From assembly GCA_041583495.1 (NCBI GenBank), contig JBFHFS010000007.1, positions 66,711 through 130,710 on the forward strand: 64,000 nt of DNA. The letters run 5' to 3'. This DNA comes from JBFHFS01 sp041583495. Lineage in GTDB: Bacteria > Bacteroidota > Bacteroidia > Bacteroidales > Marinilabiliaceae. The position numbers and the translations under genes were made by a program. Below, piece after piece: positions 46,375-56,511 of the stretch (within the stretch, counting starts at the first letter, position 1; every line of letters begins with the position of its first letter). Below the pieces are notes generated by a model. The model had not been told where the DNA came from. It saw only the letters and a program-made list of their open reading frames with translations, and did not search any database.

Positions 46375-46543
46375 TTGTTTCCAAAGAAGGAGCTTAATGT
46401 CGTAAGAGGATAATTTCGTTGCAGAACAGGGGGATTTCTGTCGCATAAGGCTTCAGCTTCATGTTTTTACCGCCCATTAAGAAGGCTGAAAAACATATAT
46501 TACACCCAGAAAACACCCTCAAAAAGAGAGCTTATAAGCAGGC

Positions 46544-49500
46544 TTAAATATTGGTAGACTTTTCTTTAAAAGGGGTGGCATAATTGGAAGGACTCATTCC
46601 ATATTTCTTACGGAACTCGTTGCTGAAATATTTAGGATCGGAAAACCCAACGGCAAAGCAGATCTCGGCGATAGACATTTTTGCTTCCTCTAATAATTTA
46701 ATGGCCTCAGTCATCCTTACCTCCTTTAAAAAGTTACTGGGAGTAGTCTCTGTTAAGGCCTTAAAATTTCGATGGAGTTGTGATCGACTCAGCCCAATGT
46801 CTTCGGCCAAAGATTCCACATTAAATTTGGGATCGGCATAATTTTTCTCAATAGAACATTTTAATCGGCTCAGAAACTTCTCATCGGCTGTTTCTCTGCT
46901 GGGATTAAGGCTTATGGACAATAGGTTGGGGTCTTGTGGCTCCTTCATTGAAGAGTTCTGCAACAATAATCTTTTAGCCACAGCAATCAAATAGGGTATC
47001 TCAAAAGGTTTGGAAACATAGGCATCGGCTCCGGTTTCCAGCGCCTGAACTTTTTGCATGGTGTCGACCCTCGAACTTAGCAAAATCAAGGGCAGGGTAG
47101 CGAATGACTTGGATGCTCTCAGATATTTGCACAACTCCAGCCCATCCATTACGGGCATTATTATATCACTGATGACGATATCGGGTTTTTTTTCTTCCAA
47201 TATATGGATGGCTTGCCTTCCTTCACGGGCAATTAAAATATTAAACTCATTTTTTAAGCCCTCAGCTATATAATAGCTCATCTCTTCATTATCGTCGACC
47301 AATAAAACCGTAGAAGGCTTCTCCATGCTGAAAGCCATTACGCCTGGCTTAAAGGGTTTGAATTCGGGAGGTTGCATCTTTGTCTCAGGATAATTGGCGT
47401 AAGTCTCCTTTTGGCTGTCCTGGTAACAGTCACCCACGGGGAGATACAGAACAAAGGAGCTTCCTTTGTTTAACTTCGATTTCACCGAAATGATCCCCTT
47501 ATGCAACAGGGCTAGTGATTGTGCATAAGCAAGTCCAATCCCGGTGCCTTCCACCCTCCGGTCGGTTTTAAAATACCGGTCGAATATCCGCGACAGGTTT
47601 TCCTGCGATATCCCGGAACCGTTATCATGAATAACCAGGGCCAGATAGTGAGGTTGCAACTCTGTTTCAATCCGCGCCTTACCAAATACATCTGCTACAC
47701 GTCCTCCGGGGAGGGTGGTCAGAAAAACAGATATTTCACCTCCATCAGAAGTATATTTAAACGCGTTGGAAAGGAGGTTATACAATATTTTCTCAAGGAC
47801 ATCCGGATCAAACCAAACCTCCCGGGGCATCTTTTTAACTTCAAAACGATAACGGATATTTCGACGAGCCGCCAGCCCATTAAAGTTTGACGCCACTTCC
47901 CGGGAAAAAAGTTCTACATTTTCTTTTATTACATGAACAGAGACTTGACCCGCGTCCACTTCTCTTAGCGATAAGATTTGATCCACCAAATTTTTCAGCC
48001 GATTGGCATTGCGGTTGATCAGCATTATTTTGGCAATGATGGCGGGGTCCTTTTGCTCCAGAATGAGATCTTGTATGGGACCTATTATCAGCGTTAAAGG
48101 GGTCCGAAATTCATGGGAAATATTGGTATAAAACTGCAGTTTTTCCTCATACAATTCCTGATTCTTTTTATAATCCATCCTTTGCACTTCTGTCTCACGC
48201 TTGAGGTCTATCCTTCTTTTTAGCCCCTTGAAAAAGAAAAAGGCGATCACAAAACATAGAATAAAATACAACATCTTAGCCCCAAATGTAAACCACCAGG
48301 GAGGGTTAATCACCATCACCAGATCGCTAATTTGGGCATCCCACGTGGAATAGCCATCGGTTCCTTTTAGAAAAAAATGATACGTTCCGGGTGGCAGCCC
48401 TGTATATGAGGCTGTATTCTCCCCTGTAGTATAATTCCAATCATCATCATACCCTTTTAATCTGTACACAAACCGGTTTTCTGCCGGGTTGTGATAATTT
48501 AGCATGGTAAAAGACAGGGTGATGAAGTTCTGATTGTGTCTTAAAACGATTTTCTGGGCTTGATGTAAATTCTCCCTAATGTGCCACTTAACCTCTGAGG
48601 CCCTAACCTCCCTATTTTTAATTTTTAACCCGGTAACATACACCGAGGCATGAGTGGCATTGGGTTTAATCTGTTCAGGAAAAAAAGAGTTAACTCCCCG
48701 GGCTCCCCCAAAAACAAATAACCCATTACGCGTTCTTAAGAAAGCCTTTCCATTGAATTCCGGGTATTGCAATCCGTTGGCTTCACCATAGTTAAAGAAA
48801 GCCTCTTCCTTCTGATTATATTTGGTCAGACCCCGATTGGTGCTCAGCCACAAATTCCCTTCTTTATCTTCGAGTATCCCGTATATGCTATTGCTCGAAA
48901 GGCCATTGTCGGTGGTAAAAACCTTGAAATTGTTATCTTTACGACTAAAGCGACAAAGACCCTCATTGGTAGCGATCCATAAATAACCATATAACTGGTC
49001 TTCATAAATCAGGTAAATATCATTCCCCGCTAAAGAGGTTGAATCGGACGGCTGTTTCTGATAATTAGCAAATAATGGAGCCGGCCGAACAGACTCCTGT
49101 TCGAACGAAAGGTTGATCTCCGTATCCCTCTGATCAACCATCTTCCCTATTCCTCCACGAAAAGTCCCTACCCATAAACTGCCCAACCGGTCGCGATAAA
49201 TAGAGTACACAAAATCATCGGGGAGACTGTAACAGTCCCTGGGATCGTGGTGGAGATTCAGAAACCGTGTCGCTTGAGGTGCTTTATTTTTTTCGGAATA
49301 CAACAACCGGCTTAAACCGTTGGAAGTTCCAAACCATAAATCGCCATTCGAATCCTCAAAAACAGCGTTGACCCGATTGGCAGCAATGGATAATGGATTC
49401 TTTTCAGAATGTTCATAATGAGTAAGCTCTGGACTGGAATAGTTCTCTCCACGAAATCGGATTTTAAAAAGCCCATTGCCCACCGTGGTAAACCAATATT

Positions 49501-50794
49501 GGTTATCCCGGTCCTGATAAACACATTGGATGTTATCACTAAACAAACGGTTGCCAAAAGAGGCTGAGTTAAACTTCCTCAAAAGCTCCCCTCTGGCGTT
49601 ATAAACAAATACGCCTTGTCCTTTGGTCCCAATCCAGATATTTCCCCTACGGTCTTCCAACATTCCATGGACATTCTGTATTTTTTCTTCACCCCACTGA
49701 TCAACTGACAGTTGATTAAACAAGGCCTGTCGTTTGTCAAACAGATTTAACCCAAGGTCGGTTCCTACTACTACCGTCCCTGATAATGTAACCACCATGC
49801 TGTTGGTTACATTGTTATTCAACGACTGGGGATGAATGTTGCTGTGGCGAAAATTTTTCCAAATGCCCTCTTTAGCGGCAAAGATGTACAAACCATCCTG
49901 AGAGGATCCGACCCAGAGGTTCTGATCCGGATCTTGTTTGATAAAGGAGATATTACGAATAGATTTCCCCAGAAACAATTCTTCATGCCAGCCGGCGGAT
50001 AAATCGTTAACCTTGAAGGAAAACAAACCATTTTCACACCCTAAAAAAAGGGTTTCAGACGACCAAAGAAAACACTTGGCATTTTCCGCTTTGGCAGGAA
50101 ATCCGGGAGGGGATGATTGAGTCTTATTGGTCCCGTTGCAAGACAGAAATCCAAGAGTATCGGCAGCTAATATCCAAATTGTGGTAGAATCGACACATCC
50201 TATGCCAACAATATTTTTATTCAGGATTGCCTCGTCAGCACTTACAAAAGGCTCCCGGATCAGGGAGTCTTTATTATTCTCCAAGGCAAGATATCGGAAC
50301 TTATCGATACCTTTTGAGCTGCCTACCCAAAGACCACCCTGTTGATCCTTAAACAGAGCATTTATCGCATTATCTTTTACCTTCAGCCCTCCTTCCATCA
50401 GGATGTGACTGAACTCTTCGGTGTCGGGATTAAGAATATTAATACCCCCATAGGTGCCCACCCACAAATTACCCAGCGGATCCTCAGTCATGGCCGTTAC
50501 TTCGGGATACGACAAGGATTTGGCATTCCCCCGGGAGGTTAAATATTGCTTAAAGCTGTATCCATCGTAGCGGTTTAATCCATCTACGGTTCCAATCCAA
50601 AGAAACCCATATTGATCTTCAAAAAGAGTGGTTACGGTACTTTGTGAAAGCCCATCGCGAATGGTTAGGTGGCGGGAATTGTTGACAAAAGATAAGGCAG
50701 GCAAAGACAAAATAAGACATCCCAATAGGGTAAAAACCCTTATTAAATGATCATTTAGACTTTTCTCAAAAAAACGCCAATGGTAAATTTGCAT
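46544..50794 (-). CDS. hybrid two-component system regulator (HTCS)
   Basis: A 1416-residue inner-membrane protein that combines sensor kinase and response regulator. Order: an N-terminal membrane anchor or signal (VFTLLGCLILSLPALSF), a periplasmic double beta-propeller of Reg_prop repeats (many copies of a GNLWVGT-like motif such as YGFLWIGTVDGLNRYDGYSF), a Y_Y_Y domain (about 740-825), a membrane segment near 835-860, a histidine kinase with His894 in NISHEFRTPL, a HATPase domain with VIHDNGSGIS and GTGIGLAY, a receiver with Asp1210 in VISDIIMPVMDG, and an AraC-type helix-turn-helix at the C-terminus. Such proteins sense a specific oligosaccharide in the periplasm and switch on the adjacent SusC/SusD locus. 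All key residues are present. Confidence 0.96.
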   Translation of the reverse strand: MQIYHWRFFEKSLNDHLIRVFTLLGCLILSLPALSFVNNSRHLTIRDGLSQSTVTTLFEDQYGFLWIGTVDGLNRYDGYSFKQYLTSRGNAKSLSYPEVTAMTEDPLGNLWVGTYGGINILNPDTEEFSHILMEGGLKVKDNAINALFKDQQGGLWVGSSKGIDKFRYLALENNKDSLIREPFVSADEAILNKNIVGIGCVDSTTIWILAADTLGFLSCNGTNKTQSSPPGFPAKAENAKCFLWSSETLFLGCENGLFSFKVNDLSAGWHEELFLGKSIRNISFIKQDPDQNLWVGSSQDGLYIFAAKEGIWKNFRHSNIHPQSLNNNVTNSMVVTLSGTVVVGTDLGLNLFDKRQALFNQLSVDQWGEEKIQNVHGMLEDRRGNIWIGTKGQGVFVYNARGELLRKFNSASFGNRLFSDNIQCVYQDRDNQYWFTTVGNGLFKIRFRGENYSSPELTHYEHSEKNPLSIAANRVNAVFEDSNGDLWFGTSNGLSRLLYSEKNKAPQATRFLNLHHDPRDCYSLPDDFVYSIYRDRLGSLWVGTFRGGIGKMVDQRDTEINLSFEQESVRPAPLFANYQKQPSDSTSLAGNDIYLIYEDQLYGYLWIATNEGLCRFSRKDNNFKVFTTDNGLSSNSIYGILEDKEGNLWLSTNRGLTKYNQKEEAFFNYGEANGLQYPEFNGKAFLRTRNGLFVFGGARGVNSFFPEQIKPNATHASVYVTGLKIKNREVRASEVKWHIRENLHQAQKIVLRHNQNFITLSFTMLNYHNPAENRFVYRLKGYDDDWNYTTGENTASYTGLPPGTYHFFLKGTDGYSTWDAQISDLVMVINPPWWFTFGAKMLYFILCFVIAFFFFKGLKRRIDLKRETEVQRMDYKKNQELYEEKLQFYTNISHEFRTPLTLIIGPIQDLILEQKDPAIIAKIMLINRNANRLKNLVDQILSLREVDAGQVSVHVIKENVELFSREVASNFNGLAARRNIRYRFEVKKMPREVWFDPDVLEKILYNLLSNAFKYTSDGGEISVFLTTLPGGRVADVFGKARIETELQPHYLALVIHDNGSGISQENLSRIFDRYFKTDRRVEGTGIGLAYAQSLALLHKGIISVKSKLNKGSSFVLYLPVGDCYQDSQKETYANYPETKMQPPEFKPFKPGVMAFSMEKPSTVLLVDDNEEMSYYIAEGLKNEFNILIAREGRQAIHILEEKKPDIVISDIIMPVMDGLELCKYLRASKSFATLPLILLSSRVDTMQKVQALETGADAYVSKPFEIPYLIAVAKRLLLQNSSMKEPQDPNLLSISLNPSRETADEKFLSRLKCSIEKNYADPKFNVESLAEDIGLSRSQLHRNFKALTETTPSNFLKEVRMTEAIKLLEEAKMSIAEICFAVGFSDPKYFSNEFRKKYGMSPSNYATPFKEKSTNI

Positions 50795-50914
50795 GTTTAA
50801 TGATGTTAACCTTTCAACATTCTATGCCGCCTTAAAAAAGGATAAAAATATAAGAATTGATTATTTCATAAAAAAGACGCCTCACCTATAAAAAACTATC
50901 AACCCAGCCTGACA

Positions 50915-50922
50915 CAAATATA
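50915..50922 (-). promoter_or_regulatory. candidate -7 element for the HTCS gene (TATATTTG)
   Basis: TATATTTG on the minus strand matches the Bacteroidetes -7 consensus and lies about 120 bases before the HTCS start. The nearest TTG upstream is 27 bases away, longer than the usual 19-21, so the promoter may be weak. Confidence 0.4.
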
Positions 50923-51220
50923 ACGATTTTATCAGGTTGGTTAACGAAACAAAAACCATACACCCCCCATTCATTGCGTCAAACCCATTAAAATTATTGT
51001 AGAATTAAAATAAACTCAATGGGGAGCAGATATCGAGTGAAGGGACCCTCTCCAAAACAAACATTCCACTCAGGAAGAAGGGAAATAGAGGATCATTTCG
51101 CTTAACCCAAAAGGAACCAGAATCCTTCCATTAATCGGCAAAAAGGAGTTTTTCTGATTCCCCAAATTAAACCCAATCATCTCCATTAAAGGAGTCAACC
51201 GTACCACATCTATTATCAAA

Positions 51221-51246
51221 AAAAGGGTGGAGAAATCCACCCTTTT
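51221..51246. terminator. intrinsic terminator after the second SusD gene
   Basis: An 11-bp perfect stem, AAAAGGGTGGA with TCCACCCTTTT, closes a four-base loop, with T-rich tracts on both strands. It lies 19 bases past the SusD stop at 51266, ending the sigma-FecR-SusC-SusD unit and separating it from the HTCS-controlled locus. Confidence 0.85.
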
Positions 51247-51265
51247 TAAAAGTCTTATTTAAATA

Positions 51266-52846
51266 CTATTGGTTCACCGGCCATTCCACCACACCTTCCT
51301 GAATGGAAGAATTAAACATCTGCACCTCCGGGGCATTGGTGCCCCACCACAGTTTCTTGCCCCACAGATCGGCCACAATGCCTTCCCCGGCATTCGATTT
51401 GGCGAATCCTGGATTTTGCTGGATGAATCCCGGATATTTCACGCGGTAGGGGAATCCTTTAACATCGTCCTCATCAATTTTAAAGAAGTCGAGAGCCGGG
51501 AAGCCGGTTCGCCTCATCATGGCAAAGGTATTGGCCCCCTGTCCGAACTGGGCCAGATACCGCTGAAGAATAATCACCTCCAATTTATTGGTAGCCAAAT
51601 CATAATCTACCCCTTCCTGGGTCAGGTACCCTCCCACGGCCACATTATATTTCTGCATTGAGGCGTTCACCCCGTCTACATAATAAGCTTTGGCTGACTT
51701 AGGCACGTTAAACCCTTTTAAGGCGGCTTCGGCCAGAATAAACTGAAGCTCCGAATAGGTGATTATGGGTTCCTTTCGGTCGGGATCAGCAAAGGTATCC
51801 ACCGAAATATTGCTGATGGAATCCCTGGCGATCCGCACAAATCCGGAAGGATTCTTACTGTTAAAGGCGGGCGGACACCCTATATACATCGGGTTACCCG
51901 CATCGACATACTCTTTGGCCGGGTCAACAAAGACCGGCAGTCTTGGATCATTCAAAGAGGCCAGATAATGAAGGGCCCCGGTAGAAACGGCATAGGTTTT
52001 TTCAGAATCCTTATATTGCTTAGCAATAGGATTAGACCAGGGATCGGTATTTCCGCCGATCCAAACCACTCCAAAGTCTTCACTATTGGAAGAGATTAAG
52101 GGATATTTACCGGCATCGGCCACAATCTTCTCAAACAGGGGTTTGGCATAGGCCTCATCCACATCGCTCATCCTTAACAGCAATCTCAGGTTTAAGGTGT
52201 TACAAAACCGTTTCCATGCCATCAAATCACCGCCGGCAAAGATATCGGCGTTCCCATTAACGGGATAGAGGGTTTTAGGATTGGTATCAATAGAATCGTT
52301 GGCCGCAAACAGCTTGTCGATCATGGCTTTATAGATCGACTCCTGGCTGTCGAACAAAGGAAACAGATAATCGGTCTCCTCACTATCGCCTTCCATCCCA
52401 TGAAGGGCATACGTGTAAGGCACATCCCCCCAGGTATCTACCAGGTAGCCATAACTCCATGCCTGCATGATGTTGGCCAAAGCCCAGTAGTTTCTATGAG
52501 AGGTTCTCTCACAGTTGGCAAGCACCTCTTTTAAGTTGGGTAAAATATCCACAAAGAAGGAGTAGTAATTCCAATGATCGTTGATGTCATTTCCACTCTT
52601 ATGCCAAAAGGCCACCACATCTTCGGTATTATGCGTATAATACTGAACCCATTTACAATAACCCGTATTGTAATCATCTAAGATAGATCGGGCAGTATTA
52701 ATTTGGGCCCCTGTGAGCAAATAAGCACTTTCGCCGGTTGTTTGGGCATTTGGATTGGTGTTGAGATCCTCAAAATCGTTGGTACAACCCAAAACTCCCA
52801 TTACCAGCGACAAAAAGAGAATTCCAGAATATTTTAGTTTATTCAT
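51266..52846 (-). CDS. SusD/RagB-like outer-membrane lipoprotein (second locus)
   Basis: A 526-residue SusD-family lipoprotein with signal MNKLKYSGILFLSLVMGVLGC (Cys21). It has FEDLNTNPNAQ after the anchor, the helical block MQAWSYGYLVDTWGDVPYTYAL, and TFAMMRRTGFPALDFF near the end, the same subgroup as the SusD at 41377-42912. It should bind the glycan imported by the SusC encoded 24 bases upstream. The gene ends at a strong terminator. Ligand is unknown. The sulfatase, lyase and GH105 genes further upstream suggest a uronic-acid-containing glycan. Confidence 0.95.
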   Translation of the reverse strand: MNKLKYSGILFLSLVMGVLGCTNDFEDLNTNPNAQTTGESAYLLTGAQINTARSILDDYNTGYCKWVQYYTHNTEDVVAFWHKSGNDINDHWNYYSFFVDILPNLKEVLANCERTSHRNYWALANIMQAWSYGYLVDTWGDVPYTYALHGMEGDSEETDYLFPLFDSQESIYKAMIDKLFAANDSIDTNPKTLYPVNGNADIFAGGDLMAWKRFCNTLNLRLLLRMSDVDEAYAKPLFEKIVADAGKYPLISSNSEDFGVVWIGGNTDPWSNPIAKQYKDSEKTYAVSTGALHYLASLNDPRLPVFVDPAKEYVDAGNPMYIGCPPAFNSKNPSGFVRIARDSISNISVDTFADPDRKEPIITYSELQFILAEAALKGFNVPKSAKAYYVDGVNASMQKYNVAVGGYLTQEGVDYDLATNKLEVIILQRYLAQFGQGANTFAMMRRTGFPALDFFKIDEDDVKGFPYRVKYPGFIQQNPGFAKSNAGEGIVADLWGKKLWWGTNAPEVQMFNSSIQEGVVEWPVNQ

Positions 52847-52870
52847 TGTTTTTTCTTTTAGGTAAAAAGA

Positions 52871-55800
52871 TTAAAAGTTAAGCGAAATTTTAAGACCCAG
52901 GTTTCTGGCCGTAGGAATGGAAGCCACTTCCAGGCCCTGGCCGTTGTTGCTGTAGCCCATCATGGTTTCCGAATCGATTCCCGGCATATTGTTTTTCAGC
53001 AACAGCAAATTATGTCCAATGAAGGCAATAGAGGCAGTGCCTAAACCATATTTAGTGGTAATTCTGGAAGGAATCTTGTAAGAGAAAACCAGATCTCTTA
53101 GTTTTATGTTGGTCGCATCAAAGATAAAATCCGGAGAACCGGTATTCCAGCCGTAGAATTGTTCCTGTGTATCGATATAGGTGGTATTGGGCTGGCCAGT
53201 AGCCACATCGGTCCCATCAAACAAGATACCACCTCCCTCGGCAACCGGATCCCGTTTGGGGTTGCCTTTTTGGTTTAATCCGGCGGTTTTATCCACCAAT
53301 CCATAAAGGTAAGCATGCTGGTAGGTGGTTGAGATGACATTTCCGCCAAAACGGCCATCAAAAAGCATGGAAAGGGTAAAGTCTTTATAGGTTAAGGTCG
53401 TGGAAATACTTCCGGTCCAATCGGGGGTAAAATAGAGTCCCATATCGTAAGGGCCCCCTCTCCAAACCGTATGCATGGGTTTTCCATCCTGGGTTAAGAC
53501 TTTACCGGTACCGTACAAGTCTTCCTTATTGGGGATATCTTGTTGCATTGGAGATAATTGCTCCCACATCTCCTCGCTATCCACCATGTAGGGGAAGCCC
53601 CAGACAGATCCATACCGTTCCCCGACTTCAGCGCGGGTTTCCGAACCATACCACTCCCCAATTCGTTGGTGGGTGAGTTCACCGTACAATTCGTTAAGCT
53701 TTCCGCGATTCCGGTTATAGATAAAGTTAAGATCCCACCGGAACTCTTTGGTTTGCACAGGCGTGGTATTTAAGGCCACCTCAACCCCCGAGGTTTCCAG
53801 GTCACCCACATTAATTCGTGCCCACCGGAAGCCTCTTTCCCATTGGGTGTCGATGGTCACAATTTGGTTTTCAGTATTGGTTTGATACCAGGCGAAATCA
53901 AGATTGATCCGATTGTTGAGGAAACTTAACATGGTTCCAATTTCCTTTGAATTGGAGATTTCAGGTTTGAGGTTGGTCGGGGGCAGAGTCGCATCCAGGC
54001 TTTGGATGGGTTCCCCGTTCCAGGAATCTCCCCACCGGTTTACATAGAGGTTGAGGAAATAAGGACTGGTATCACTTCCTACCTGGGCCCAACTGGCCCG
54101 TATTTTACCAAAGGAAAGAATGGATTTATCAATGTTAAGCATCTCGCTGAAGACGTAACTCAAGGAAACCGAAGGATAGGAGAATCTCCAGTTATTTTGA
54201 GGCAACGTAGAGGACCAGTCAATTCTTTCACTTAAATCCAGATATAGATATTTGCGGTAGTTAAAGTTCACATTCCCGAACACACTCTGCACTTCCTTTT
54301 CACTCATAAAATGGGACGAATTAACCGGCTTAAGTGAGTTATCCAAATTATAAACACCCTTGTTAATTAACCCACCCACTGTGCTGGCACTCTCGCTTCT
54401 GTTTTGAACATTTCTTACCTCGGTACCGAACAATCCGGAAAGGCCCCAGGTGGTGAAATCCTTGTTGAATCCCAAACGGGCGTTAAAATCATATTCCTGG
54501 TCGAAGGTAGATCCCTGGGAATAAGCTCCGGCATTGTATTTATAGGCGGCGGTTCTTTGTGAATAATCGACACGGGTCTGATCCTGTACCGCTTCCCCCT
54601 GGAGATACAACCAATCGTTGATATCATACTTAACAGTTACCCCAATACTCATCCTTTTCCTTTCGGAGGGGTTGGTGTTTTCGTAAAGCCCCCAGTAAGG
54701 ATTCAGTCCGTTCTCATAAAAGCTGTTGCGCTCGCCCTGCGGGGTTTTATAGTATTTTTTGAGCTCGCGAATGTCGATGTTGGCCGGCATATTATAGACG
54801 TCCCTTACCGGGTTATAGCCATAACCGGTTCGGTTCTTACTGTCCATATTCGAGAGAGTCCCTCTTAAGTGAACCGACAGTTTATCATTGATCTCGAAAT
54901 TGTTGTTAAAGTTGGCTGTAATACGGGTAAGTCCGGTATTGGGCACAATGCCGTCTTCCTTTTGATAAGAAATGGAAACTCTGGAGCTGCTGGTCTCCGT
55001 TCCATGGGTGATGCCAATGGTGGTGTTGGACAAGATCCCGGTATCAAAAAAGTTTTTCCAGTTGTCGTGATACTCCCAGGGTTTGGTAACGGCCTGTCCG
55101 GTAGCCGGATCCCACTGAGGAATCATCTGACCTTCAAATTTGGGTCCCCAGGACCGCACATTGTTATCATAGGTTCCGTTGCCATTGCCATCCACATAGG
55201 CATACTGACCATCATATCCCTGTCCATATTCTTTTTGCCAGGGCAGTTCGTTTATCAACGGATTAGAGATGGTATAGCTGGAGGTTAAAGTCACCCCTAA
55301 CCCTTTTTGTCCTTTTTTCCCACTTTTAGTAGTAATGAGGATAACCCCATTAGCGGCACGGGAGCCATACAAAGCAGTAGCACTGGCACCTTTCAGAACA
55401 GACAGATTAGCAATGTCTTCGGGATTGATATCCGCGATAGGACTACCCCAGTCACTGATGCCACCATAGGACGGGATGGTAGAGGCCTCTAATTGCTGAT
55501 TGGCTTGCAAAGGAATCCCATCCACGATGATCAGGGGCTGGTTGTCGTTGGATAAAGAGGTCTCTCCACGGATGACAATCCGGTTCGTCCCATCTATCCC
55601 GGAAGAACTTCCGGTGATGTTGACCCCGGCAACTTTTCCGGATAAGGCCGTCACCACATTGGTTTGTCCGGTTTCAGCCAGGCGGTCACCACCCACCTCG
55701 GTCACAGAATAACCAATGGCCTTGGATTCCCGGGAAATACCCAGGGCCGTGACAACCACCTCGTCCAAACCAAGGGACTCTTCAACCAGAACAATATTAA

Positions 55801-56395
55801 ACCGGTCTTTACCAGCTAATTCAACCTCCTGAGTCTTCATTCCTACGAAAGAAAAAATCAGAGTGGCCTCGGGGGCAACCGTAGAAAGCTTAAAAACACC
55901 TTCCATATCAGTGATGGTTCCGGTACTGGTGCCCTTGATTACGATTGATGCGCCAGGGATCGGTTCCCCATTGGCATCCACCACTTTCCCAGTCACAGTT
56001 TTTCCCTGGGGTTGGACTGCCTGTTGCGGCTTGTTCGCAGGAAAAATCACCACATGTTTGTCGACAATGCGAAAATCCAGGCTGGAATCCTTAAAAACAC
56101 GGGCCAATATCTCATCTACCGACTGGTTGGTGGCGTCGATAGAGATAGGGGCTACCGCGTCCAATTGCTCATTCTGGAAGAAAAAGGTTAACTCCGTTTG
56201 CCCCTCGATTTGCGCCAACACATTTCTCAGGGAGGCATTTTCCATCTTCAGAGAGAGGATTTCATTTTGGGAATAAACCGACGCAGACAAATGCAACGTC
56301 GCAATAACTAAAAACAGCATGGATAACTTCATAATCCGAAGAAATTGTTTTAGTCCAAGGGGACAGCGCCCCAAACTAATTGATTTTTTTTTCAT
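52871..56395 (-). CDS. SusC-like TonB-dependent transporter with STN signalling domain
   Basis: A 1174-residue outer-membrane transporter. It has an unusually long signal region with the hydrophobic stretch MKLSMLFLVIATLHLSASVYSQ. Residues 48-120 form an STN (secretin/TonB N-terminal) domain (LRNVLAQIEGQTELTFFF), the part that talks to a FecR anti-sigma factor. A carboxypeptidase-regulatory-like domain (VTGKVVDANGEPIPGASI) follows, then the plug (GKVAGVNITGSSSG, LIIVDGIPLQ) and the barrel ending LGLKISLNF. The STN domain and the sigma and FecR genes directly upstream form a complete trans-envelope signalling cascade. A hairpin lies between FecR and this gene, so its level may be set apart from theirs. 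Confidence 0.95.
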   Translation of the reverse strand: MKKKSISLGRCPLGLKQFLRIMKLSMLFLVIATLHLSASVYSQNEILSLKMENASLRNVLAQIEGQTELTFFFQNEQLDAVAPISIDATNQSVDEILARVFKDSSLDFRIVDKHVVIFPANKPQQAVQPQGKTVTGKVVDANGEPIPGASIVIKGTSTGTITDMEGVFKLSTVAPEATLIFSFVGMKTQEVELAGKDRFNIVLVEESLGLDEVVVTALGISRESKAIGYSVTEVGGDRLAETGQTNVVTALSGKVAGVNITGSSSGIDGTNRIVIRGETSLSNDNQPLIIVDGIPLQANQQLEASTIPSYGGISDWGSPIADINPEDIANLSVLKGASATALYGSRAANGVILITTKSGKKGQKGLGVTLTSSYTISNPLINELPWQKEYGQGYDGQYAYVDGNGNGTYDNNVRSWGPKFEGQMIPQWDPATGQAVTKPWEYHDNWKNFFDTGILSNTTIGITHGTETSSSRVSISYQKEDGIVPNTGLTRITANFNNNFEINDKLSVHLRGTLSNMDSKNRTGYGYNPVRDVYNMPANIDIRELKKYYKTPQGERNSFYENGLNPYWGLYENTNPSERKRMSIGVTVKYDINDWLYLQGEAVQDQTRVDYSQRTAAYKYNAGAYSQGSTFDQEYDFNARLGFNKDFTTWGLSGLFGTEVRNVQNRSESASTVGGLINKGVYNLDNSLKPVNSSHFMSEKEVQSVFGNVNFNYRKYLYLDLSERIDWSSTLPQNNWRFSYPSVSLSYVFSEMLNIDKSILSFGKIRASWAQVGSDTSPYFLNLYVNRWGDSWNGEPIQSLDATLPPTNLKPEISNSKEIGTMLSFLNNRINLDFAWYQTNTENQIVTIDTQWERGFRWARINVGDLETSGVEVALNTTPVQTKEFRWDLNFIYNRNRGKLNELYGELTHQRIGEWYGSETRAEVGERYGSVWGFPYMVDSEEMWEQLSPMQQDIPNKEDLYGTGKVLTQDGKPMHTVWRGGPYDMGLYFTPDWTGSISTTLTYKDFTLSMLFDGRFGGNVISTTYQHAYLYGLVDKTAGLNQKGNPKRDPVAEGGGILFDGTDVATGQPNTTYIDTQEQFYGWNTGSPDFIFDATNIKLRDLVFSYKIPSRITTKYGLGTASIAFIGHNLLLLKNNMPGIDSETMMGYSNNGQGLEVASIPTARNLGLKISLNF

Positions 56396-56467
56396 AAATT
56401 TACAACGTTTAGTGAGTTAATAAACACTTCTTCAATGCGGTACCAGCCGCACGGAAGATCAAATTAA

Positions 56468-56493
56468 GCGGAGAATGTTAGCGCATTCTCTGC
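56468..56493 (-). terminator. hairpin between FecR and SusC, possible attenuator
   Basis: Arms GCGGAGAATG and CATTCTCTGC pair with one G-T wobble around a six-base loop. It starts 19 bases past the FecR stop. On the minus strand the tail is TTAATTTGATC, only moderately T-rich. On the plus strand the tail is nine Ts. It may partly terminate the sigma-FecR transcript before SusC. Confidence 0.5.
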
Positions 56494-56511
56494 TTTTTTT
56501 TTAACAAGTCT

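Larger units (their letters stand above)
46131..46543. other. regulatory region upstream of SusC
   Basis: This 413-base gap lies between the hybrid sensor gene and SusC, both on the minus strand. It holds a minus-strand TACATTTG element and a 17-base inverted repeat, listed separately. A perfect GCTTATAAGC palindrome lies at 46530-46539 right after the regulator stop. No coding relic was recognised. Confidence 0.5.
50795..51265. other. intergenic boundary between two SusC/SusD loci
   Basis: This 471-base AT-rich gap separates the end of the second SusD gene from the start of the hybrid regulator, all on the minus strand. It contains a strong terminator next to the SusD stop and a promoter element nearer the regulator, listed separately. 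No relic coding sequence was recognised. Confidence 0.5.

Noticed and set aside
46138..46543. Possible small RNA or riboswitch leader for SusC
   Set aside because: I found no stable multi-stem structure or known riboswitch core, only the short inverted repeat and palindrome reported.
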